Of a stretch of 64,000 nucleotides of DNA, positions 56,440-64,000 are shown piece by piece. The stretch's first letter is position 1. The number at the start of each line of letters is the position of its first letter. The stretch is from Fallopia convolvulus (taxonomy: Eukaryota; Streptophyta; Magnoliopsida; Caryophyllales; Polygonaceae): NCBI GenBank assembly GCA_964016875.1, contig OZ024726.1, positions 33,283,503-33,347,502 of the forward strand, in the 5' to 3' direction. The notes under the pieces are model-generated. The model saw only the letters and a list, made by a program, of their open reading frames with translations. It was not told where the DNA came from and made no database searches. The translations under genes were made by a program, and so were the position numbers.

Positions 56440-57272
56440 CTCCTTCATCACGATAGTGTTCTCATCGATTTTTCGATCCTCCTGTCATCGATTTCGCAAT
56501 AAAATCAGTCAATTTCATTCCAGTTGTCATCACGAACGGATTTGGGCTTCGTTTTCGCGGTCGATTCCTGTCATCAAGTTTCGCCATTGGTCGACGCAAG
56601 TTTCGCCATTGAAAGCTCGTCGAATTCATTCCAGGTGTCATCACGAACGATTACTAGTCAGTTTTGGCGATCGAATCCTTTATCATGTCATCTACATCGA
56701 TAGTGTTATCAACGAGGCAAGTTTCCCAAACATTGTCATCATATTTCACGAGATTTAATCCAGATATGTAGTAAAGTTTCAATTTTGATGTTAGATCTGA
56801 CATAAAAAACTGTCATCAACGGGTTTATGGGACGACAATTCAATAAATCAACTTTTTTTTAAATCTCCAATTTGATGACAGTGTTCATGGTGACATTGTT
56901 TGTGATGACAATGTTCATGTTAGTTGATGACAGTGTTGATGTCAGATGATGATATATTTTTGATGATAGATGTTAGTTGATAGATGTTCGTTGATCCATA
57001 AAATTTGATGACAGTGTTTGTGAAGACAATGTTCATGTTAGTTGATGACATTGTTGATGTTAGATGATGATATATTTTTGATGATAGATGTTAGTTGATA
57101 TATGTTAGTTCATCAATGATGACAATGGTTCATGATGATAGTGTTTGTGATGACATTGTTCATGTTAGTTGATGTCAGAGTTCATGTTAGAGGATGATAT
57201 ATTTTTTATGTTAGTTGACAATGTTTGTGATGTCTCTAATTGGTGTTTGTTGATGACAAATGATGATATCAA
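56440..57272. repeat. Left flank of the MULE, rich in TGATGACA / TGTCATC
   Basis: 56,460-56,740 holds TGTCATC words, with a partly duplicated segment (TTCATTCCAGTTGTCATCACGAACG at about 56,512 and TTCATTCCAGGTGTCATCACGAACG at about 56,623). From 56,872 to 57,260 the motif appears mainly as TGATGACA (for example at 56,872, 56,897, 56,921, 57,005, 57,041, 57,115, 57,150, 57,252) among GTTAGTTGATG words. No coding evidence. The element's outer terminus was not found. Confidence 0.6.
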
Positions 57273-59115
57273 ATGGATATCAAGGTTCTAACAGTCTGTG
57301 TTAGAGGAGAATGGAAGACAAACAATGGTGAATTTCTTTATGTTGATGATGTAAATTCGAAAGCATTTGTGTTGGAGGAGGATTTAATACTAGACGATCT
57401 AAAGGAGAAGATTGTGGCAAGGTTTGCAATGAACTCACAACCAGCAGAAATCAACCTATCACACCTAGATCCAACAAAAAGGTGTCAAGTCCTTTTACAA
57501 TTGAGACAGATGAAGATCTGAAATCATTCTACCAGATCAACAACACACCTCAAATTGTTTGGGGTTTGCCTATCTATGTTACAATACATAGAAGAAGGAA
57601 AGGAAAGAGCTTGCTCTTGAGAATATGCAACTGTCATCAAAAGGAAAAGAGCTTAAGACTGCAATATATAACCTAATGATGATGAAGTTGTTGATCATCC
57701 ACCAGATAGTCAGTTTGTTCAAGTAGGAAAAATGTTTGGAATAAAGGAAGAGCTTAAGACTGCAATATATAACCTAGCAATGAAGGAGAGTTATGGTTTC
57801 AAAGTGCACAGATCAAGGAAAGATTACTACTCGCTGAAATTTGTACATAAAGAATGTGAATGGAAATTGGTGGCATCAAAGCTGAAAGGATTGAGTTATT
57901 TTGAGGTAAAGAAATTCAATGAAAACCATGCATGCCCATTCGAAGTGAGATGTTCAAGGCATATTCAACCGTCATATCAAGTTATAGCACAAAAAATAAA
58001 ATTAAGGTATGTTTCTATTTTGTAATCACTATCATCACTTTCATCTCTGTCATCTTTGAAAATACATCGTTGTCATCACAAGTTTGATGGTGTTAAGAAG
58101 GGGTCCGACCCAAGTATGATCATGAATGACATGAGAAATGATTACTTGCAACATGTTAGTTATTGGAAAGCTTGAAAAGCACAAGAATGGGCACAAGTGC
58201 TGATAAAGAAAACTATGAGATGCTCCCATCATATTGTCACATGATCAAAAGAGCAAACCAACGCACTTACACATGCCTCGAAGTTGAAAGTCAGGGCAGA
58301 TTCAAGTATGTCTTCATTACAATTGGAGCGTCAATTAGAGGTTTTAAGTAAATGAGAAAGGTATTGTCATGACTTTGATAAGCTGTCATCACTTATATTC
58401 ATGATCAACTGTCATCATAAAACTATGAGATGCGCCCATCATATTGTCACATAATATTAATTCTATTGTTGTCATCAATATCCAGTACAAATTATTGTCA
58501 TCATTATTATAAAACTCTTTATGTTACTGTCATCATAAAACTGTCATCACAAAACTGTTTATGTTACTGTCATCACTATATTATAAAACTAGTGTCATTT
58601 AATACACAATCAATCAACGAATGCATACATTAAATTGTCTATTTTTTAATTCTCTCATATAAAAAAGTCATGCACTCAAAAGGTATTGTCATCACTTTGA
58701 TAAGCTGTCATCCCTTATATTCATGACCAACTGTCATCACTTTTGATTTCTCGTCTAACTTTATTATCAAATGCAGGTCATTGAAGTAGATGGAACACAT
58801 CTCCACAACAAATATTTGGGAGTTTTAGTTACTGCTTCAGCACAAGATGCAAACCAACAAATATATCCTCTCGCCTATGTTGTTGTGGATTCTGAAAATG
58901 ATAAAACTTGGAAGTGGTTTTTTGATCAGCTTCTAACTATAATTCCATACTCTAATGACTTAGTGTTCGTGTCAGATCGACATTTAAGCATTGGAAAATC
59001 TGTTGAATCAGTCTATAGATGTGCAAAACACATCATATGTATTAGGCATTTGAAGCAAAATCTCATTACAAAATTCAAGGAAAAAGGGATTGCAAAGTTG
59101 TTCAAGGAAAGATTA
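57273..59115 (+). pseudogene. MULE (MuDR-family) transposase, degenerate and truncated
   Basis: The N-terminal frame 57,273-57,480 (MDIKVLTVCVRGEWKTNN..) is followed after a frameshift by FTIETDEDLKSFYQ. From 57,732 the MuDR DNA-binding domain is visible: FGIKEELKTAIYNLAMKESY, HKECEWKLVASKL, FEVKKFNENHAC. After a probable intron (about 58,005-58,078) comes LPSYCHMIKRANQRTYTC with FKYVFITIGASIRGFK, a stop, MRK. Then an intron (58,361-58,776, GT...AG) and the transposase core VIEVDGTHLHNKYLGVLVTA, YPLAYVVVDSENDKTWKWFF, VSDRH. The first two catalytic aspartates (VDGTH, SDRH) are present, but the C-terminal part with the glutamate is missing. It would catalyse cut-and-paste transposition. Confidence 0.85.
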
Positions 59116-59125
59116 TAGAATAGAG

Positions 59126-59757
59126 CAGTGTTATTAAAATCGAGATCCGGATCTTAAAATCGTGAGATCCTACGATCCCATATGGGATTTTGATCCGGAT
59201 CGTACATTAAAATCGAAATTTGTTAAAATCGTTATAGAATCGTGTAGAATCGTGTTAGAATCGTATAGAATCGTTAAAATCGTAAGATCCTACCCAGTTT
59301 TATACTTTGAGCTTATAAAATTTATTTTAGCACCAATTAGCTTAATTATTAGTGAAATTACATCCCTTAAATGCTCATATTGTCTCTTTTAACATCATTT
59401 ACCTCCCAATTTTCATCTTTCCGACCCCCAATTGTTGAATTTACAATATTTTTCCCCTAATAAAGACCCATAATCTTTCCTCGATTCTTTTTATGTGAGC
59501 ATATATATTTTTAAATGTGCTTCTTGTGCATATATAAGTTTGCAATGTCAATTTTTCGGCATTATGATCATTAAATTTTAATAAAATTATATATTTTTTT
59601 GTTTTAGTGCCTATATTTTTTGTATCATATCTATATTATATTAGTTTTAGTGATATTATAGGATCTTACGATCCTACGATCCTACGATCCGATTTTACGA
59701 TCCGATCCACAAGACCTTCCGTGATCCGATCCTAGAATCTCGATTTTAATAACATTG
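59126..59757. mobile_element. hAT-type MITE nested in the MULE
   Basis: The ends CAGTGTTATTAAAATCGAGA and (complement) CAATGTTATTAAAATCGAGA differ at one position. GAATAGAG flanks both sides (59,118-59,125 and 59,758-59,765), a perfect 8-bp duplication. The interior is non-coding and repeats CGATCCTACGATCC / TAGAATCG words. Insertion came after the transposase stop at 59,116-59,118. Confidence 0.92.
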
Positions 59758-61663
59758 GAATAGAGTTTACTTCCAAATGCGAGTTCAACTGAATCAAGCA
59801 ACACCACAAATATTATAGAATAGAGTTTACTTCATTTCCAAGATCTTCTTTTATTTTACTATCATCGGTTCTTTTCTTTTGTTGTCATCAGTACAATCGT
59901 ATTGTCATGAACACAATATTGTTTCTCCTATTCCATCGGATTATTGTCATTAATATTATAATGTTGTTTCTAATGTTGTCATCAATATCCAGTACAAATT
60001 ATTGTCAACAGTATTATAAAACTGTTTCTGTTACTGTCATCATAAAATTGTCATCATAAAACTGTTGTCATTTACAATAGAATCAATCAACATTAAATTG
60101 TCTATTTTTGAATTCTCTCAAATTCTCTCAGATGATATGCATTTATTATGGATCCATACATGCATTGGTGTACATGAACCTTTACCCCTGTTCTGATGAC
60201 AGTATCAAACAACCTATCATCAAAAATAACAATTTTCTATTTTCGAATCAAATCATCAAAAATAGCTTTAAAAAGTCATGCATTCAAAAGATTTGTCATC
60301 AATATTATAATATTGTTTCTACTATTGACATCAATATATAGTAAAAATTATTGTCAAAAGTATTATTCAACTGTTTTTGTTACTGTCATCATAAAACTGT
60401 CACCACTATATTGTAAAATTATTGTCATTTAAAACAAAATCCATCAATGAATGCATACATTAAATTGTATATTTTTTAATTCTCTCAGATCATATGCATT
60501 TATTATAGATCCATGCATGCATTGGTGCACATGAACCTTTACACCTATTCTGGTGACAGTTTCAAACAGCCTATCATCAAAACAAGCAATTTTCTATTTT
60601 TGAATTATATCATCAAAAAGAGCTTTAATAAGAGCAATGAATAGATAAAATCCATAAATAAATTGTAAAAAAGGTCATGCATTCAAAAGATTCGCCTTTA
60701 ATTTTCTATTTTAAAATTCTCATATAAAAGTATTCTTCTATCATCACAAAACACTATCTCATTTTAAGAATAAAAGAAAAGTTCTCAACCCAATCCTAAA
60801 ACACAAGAATAGAAAACACATTTCAATTCAACCATGTCAAGAAGGAATGCCATAACCATAAGAACCTATGTCAATCCATTCGTCACCTTCATAATGGTGA
60901 ATATTGAGATAACAATCAATCCATATAATTCTTATTGTACACCTTAAATTTCATGAAAACTTACACATTTTCTCTTTCATGCATAGAATAATGAGAGAAC
61001 ACCAATAAGAATAAGAGCACACACCCCATTGAAAAAATTGGTGGGACGTTATTGCATTATTAACGGGGTAACACCAGGATATATGAAATTCTTCTTAAAC
61101 GAAACAAATATCACATCACGGATTGATGGAGACACCTATATTTCTGTAAGTGTTCATGCTAATCCAATTTCTTGTCATCAAAAGATATACACCACTTCAT
61201 GATAATTCGATACTGCTTTCTTTGTAGCTTGGCCTTAATGAAGATTCTAAGATCAAACCAATTAAACTACCAAGACAACAATGAAGGGTTTCTTTTTGAA
61301 TATTTTTCTCTTTTAAAATGATTCTACCATGAATCTTCTAGTTGTCATTTTGACTGTTGTATGTTGCCATTTCATGGAATTTTCTTTCTTTATCATGTTT
61401 AAGAAGTTATTTGTTGGCAACTTGTCATCGAATTGTTTTCCATTTTAATATTAGCATGTAGCATCTCGTAAAATCTACTATCATCACAGTGGCATATCAC
61501 CAAAAACATAGATTTTGCAATCACAATTATTGTCATCACAATGAAGGGTTCTATAAGTATTTCACCATAGACACTGTAACCAAAATCAACTAATAAACAA
61601 AGCTAAATATTATCATCAAACAACTAACACAAATACATCACTAAATTTATATCCATCTCCTAC
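59758..61663. repeat. Right flank of the MULE, rich in TGTCATCA
   Basis: Noncoding, with TGTCATCA or near variants at about 59,880, 59,978, 60,034, 60,047, 60,290, 60,384, 61,160, 61,424 and 61,530. Two partly similar blocks near 60,100-60,240 and 60,480-60,600 (AGATCATATGCATTTATTAT...CATGCATTGGTG) show an internal duplication of about 370 bases. The continuation of the transposase is not found, and the outer terminus is not identified. Confidence 0.55.
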
Positions 61664-61984
61664 TGTAATATCCACGATATTCCAAGGTTTTTAAAACCGA
61701 ATTTAATATAATTTTATTATTATTTTATTTTATTATTTATTTCTAATATTTCCTCTACGTAAAGGAGAATTTCTAAAATATTATAATAACCCTGATTTTC
61801 CTTTTGTTTTAAAAGAGAACATTCAGTAAATTTAATTAAATAAAGTTAAAGAATGCATCGTAAGGGTTTTGAATAAATTAAAAGCATTAAATAAAAATAA
61901 GGCATTATTAATCTCGAAATTTATTAAATGATATAAATTACAACAAAGCATTAAAATTACAATAAGGGTCTAGTAAAAAGAATG

Positions 61985-62062
61985 CAAGAGCCGGGATTTG
62001 AACCCGAGACCTCTTGCAACCCACTCACGCGCCCACCCCCCTAAATCCACTAGACCATTTGC
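61985..62062 (-). other. tRNA-like sequence within the LTR
   Basis: The minus strand shows GGTCTAGTGGATTT (box A-like) and GGGTTCAAATCCC (box B and T-arm) 38 bases apart. The acceptor ends can pair only over about four bases (GCAA/TTGC) and the anticodon arm is not standard. It is a tRNA-derived remnant, SINE head or pol III promoter-like segment rather than a functional tRNA gene. Confidence 0.55.
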
Positions 62063-62351
62063 AATTTCTTACTCAATTACCCCACCCTTTTTATCTTATA
62101 GCAACTCTATCTTCTTCTTCTCCAAAATAGACTACAGGCCTATGTCTGATGTACTGACGTAGAATAAAAAAGAGGCCATTGCATGTCCTTCTTCCTCCTC
62201 TAGCTTGTAGAACTAGCTCCATGACCTCACCAACCTTACATCACCTTTCATCACCACCAACAAGCACAACTTTGCCCAATTGGAGAGCTTTTCCTCTTCC
62301 TCCATTGGTCCTCCACCATTGACAAGGATTGCCAAGCTCCATGGCTTTGCC

Positions 62352-62359
62352 TATAAAAG
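62352..62359 (+). promoter_or_regulatory. TATA box of the right-edge LTR
   Basis: TATAAAAG followed by GGGCTTC; transcription of the element would begin about 30 bases downstream. It fixes the LTR orientation. Confidence 0.6.
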
Positions 62360-64000
62360 GGGCTTCAAATCACCCCTTAGAACTCACACTTGCAACCCAT
62401 TCTCCTCCATTCTTACAAATTGCTCTCAAGTCTCTAAAAAATCAGCCCCTTCAAGCTTGGGTTCTCCATTCAAAATCCCACCAAAGAGCCTCCTCCCTTC
62501 CCCGTTGGACCGCCGGCCGCCACCCTCACCACCGGCGCTCCACCCGACGACCGACGGCCCTCCCGTGCGCCGCCTTGCCCGCCGACGTCCCTGGTGCCGC
62601 CGCCCCTCACACCGTCGGCCCCCTGTCTTCTCTCCCTCTGTATTATGTAATATAGGCAAGTAAATCAGTAAAATCATAAACCCTTATTTCTATTTTATTT
62701 GATTTTATTAGTTAATTTAAGTTTATTAAAATATGCTAGTAGGAGTAAGAAGATCAAATAAAATTGAGTTGTAAGTTTTAAGATTTGTAAAAATATTATG
62801 TAGATCTTGTTAGTTGAAAGAAGGAGATAAATCAATTAAATAAACTATTGTTAATTTATTATATTGTAGTATGAATAGCAAGACATGATTATTTAAATAA
62901 ATTTTATAAGCTCTTATAAAAAATATTATATAAAGTTATTAGCATATGGATTGTAGCCTCTATATTAAATATTACCCTTATAAAAAGTATAATCTTTTCC
63001 AAGTTATAATATTACTTATCTCTAAGTGTAGAGAATATCAAGTTATATGAAAATAAGTATATTAATGATAGTTATATTAATAAAGTTATCATTTAATAAA
63101 ATATTAGTTTAATTTATCTCTAGGTGTAGAGATTTCCTACAAGGCATAAACTTTTATTGTAGATACAAGGGTTGTGACAATAAGATAAATTATAACATTA
63201 TATTGCTAAGTATATAAAAATATCTCACATGAAAAGATATTGTAAGGTATAGAAAGATATTATTGTGACTTAGGATATCATAAAAATATACTATAAGTAG
63301 ATAGTTGGATATTTTAAACCATGATCATATAATTATATATAAGTTATGGGAAGAAACTTGGAAATAAAATAAATAAGAATATTTATTTTATATTATGTTA
63401 GTCTTTGGACAGCTTACCTTATAAAGTAAATAGAAATTTCTATTTATGGAAATTTACTAAGAAGTAGTCTAGTATTATTCTATTTTTATTTAATATGATC
63501 CCTATAATTAAATAAGGTTTTATTAAGCGGATATTATTAGTGAAATATTCCTTAAAGAGAAAATAACTTTAAATATCGTTACGAATATTATTGAAATTAA
63601 AGAAATATTATCATGACTCCAAGTTGAAATATCTTAATGAGGTTATAAAAGACTTTTTATAATCTCAAGGTTGTATATACATTCAAAATATCTTTTTAGG
63701 TGAAATTTGATATCATATACTTTCATGGGTTATACTTGCATATTTATTTTTACGAAATTAGTAAGTAAAATTAAAAGAAATTATTTAGACAAATCAATGA
63801 GGATTTTTCTTTGGAATAAAAGGATATTACAAAATTAAAATAATAATAAAGAAATATTATTATTTTAATTAGCCACCCAAATTATTATTATAATAATTTA
63901 GAATTCCATTCTCTTATACTAAGTACATATGAGGAATCCGAACCTTGAAGGAATTTCGTAATTAAAAACCGTTCGTAAATTCCGTGTCGATAGGTCGGGA

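Larger units (their letters stand above)
61664..64000 (+). mobile_element. LTR of a gypsy element running off the window
   Basis: It starts TGTAATATCCACGATATTCC, a chromovirus-type LTR start (compare TGTAACACCCCG at 29,190), and has a strong TATAAAAG at 62,352-62,359 on the + strand. The right end, including any primer site, is beyond the window. AT-rich tracts after 62,650 and ACGGAATTTACGAA-like words near 63,950 are typical of such LTRs. ORFs at 62,280-62,663 are low-complexity and overlap the expected 5' leader, so they are not called. Confidence 0.55.

Noticed and set aside
59860..60450. Regularly spaced TGTCATCA words resembling a CRISPR-like array
   Set aside because: Repeats are only 8 bases, spacing is irregular, spacers are themselves similar, and this is a plant nuclear region next to a MULE.
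61985..62062. Functional tRNA gene
   Set aside because: Acceptor stem pairing is too short and the anticodon arm is not standard; it lies inside an LTR.
62280..62677. Overlapping ORFs rich in proline, serine and arginine near the right edge
   Set aside because: They lie just around the LTR promoter and leader, read on three frames, and show no family similarity.

Overview
This window is a repeat-dense stretch of a seed-plant nuclear genome, most likely a eudicot. The evidence is a four-exon type I sucrose transporter gene, a nuclear insertion of chloroplast ndhB, and many plant-type transposons: Athila/Tat and chromovirus Ty3/gypsy elements, Ty1/copia, hAT, CACTA, MULE, Tourist-like MITE and a tRNA-derived SINE. 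I see exactly one host protein gene, at about 51.3-55.7 kb on the + strand. Everything else is mobile or of unknown origin, and almost all the transposon coding is broken by stops and frameshifts.

Layout. 0-0.45 kb is one end of a CACTA element. 1.49-2.28 kb is a solo LTR. From 4.29 to about 29.19 kb lies one old Tat/Ogre-like gypsy element (A: LTR, tRNA-Lys primer site, gag, protease, RT, integrase), opened up by later insertions. At 7.24-22.56 kb a gag-only gypsy element (B) sits in A's gag. Inside B's 3' LTR sits a minus-strand Athila-like element (E1, 10.47-22.09 kb, gag + protease + ATHILA ORF-like, no RT or integrase). E1's ORF is split again by a solo LTR (14.25-15.63 kb). Target-site duplications support most of these steps. 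A's pol also holds a 214-bp chloroplast ndhB fragment between 93-bp direct repeats, and a further gag-protease element (C, about 24.4-28.7 kb).

From 29.19 to 34.22 kb is a minus-strand Tekay/Del-like chromovirus, split by another gypsy fragment (D) and a 695-bp hAT element. 34.22-37.43 kb is a copia element with LTR, primer site and gag only. 37.43-40.09 kb is a minus-strand Athila fragment (ATHILA-ORF-like region and integrase). 40.09-41.26 kb is a copia RT/RNase H tail, and 41.29-43.5 kb holds a further LTR with a dense inverted-repeat cluster. A Tourist-like MITE lies at 45.0 kb. A structurally complete LTR element without recognisable pol (E, 45,323-50,849, perfect 5-bp target duplication) carries a nested minus-strand gypsy tail.

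The sucrose transporter follows. A MITE lies in its upstream region, a hAT element in intron 1 and a TRIM-like remnant in intron 3. A 23-bp insertion in the last exon throws the conserved C-terminus out of frame. Downstream are a SINE, a degenerate MULE transposase surrounded by dozens of TGTCATCA/TGATGACA octamers and interrupted by a hAT MITE, and an LTR running off the right edge.

The most unusual signal is a recurrent one. Several unrelated LTR elements carry GC-rich islands of short near-palindromes, each with its own motif. It is clearest in E1, where paired GGTCGNTANCGACC sites occur about a dozen times in LTRs, untranslated parts and coding sequence.
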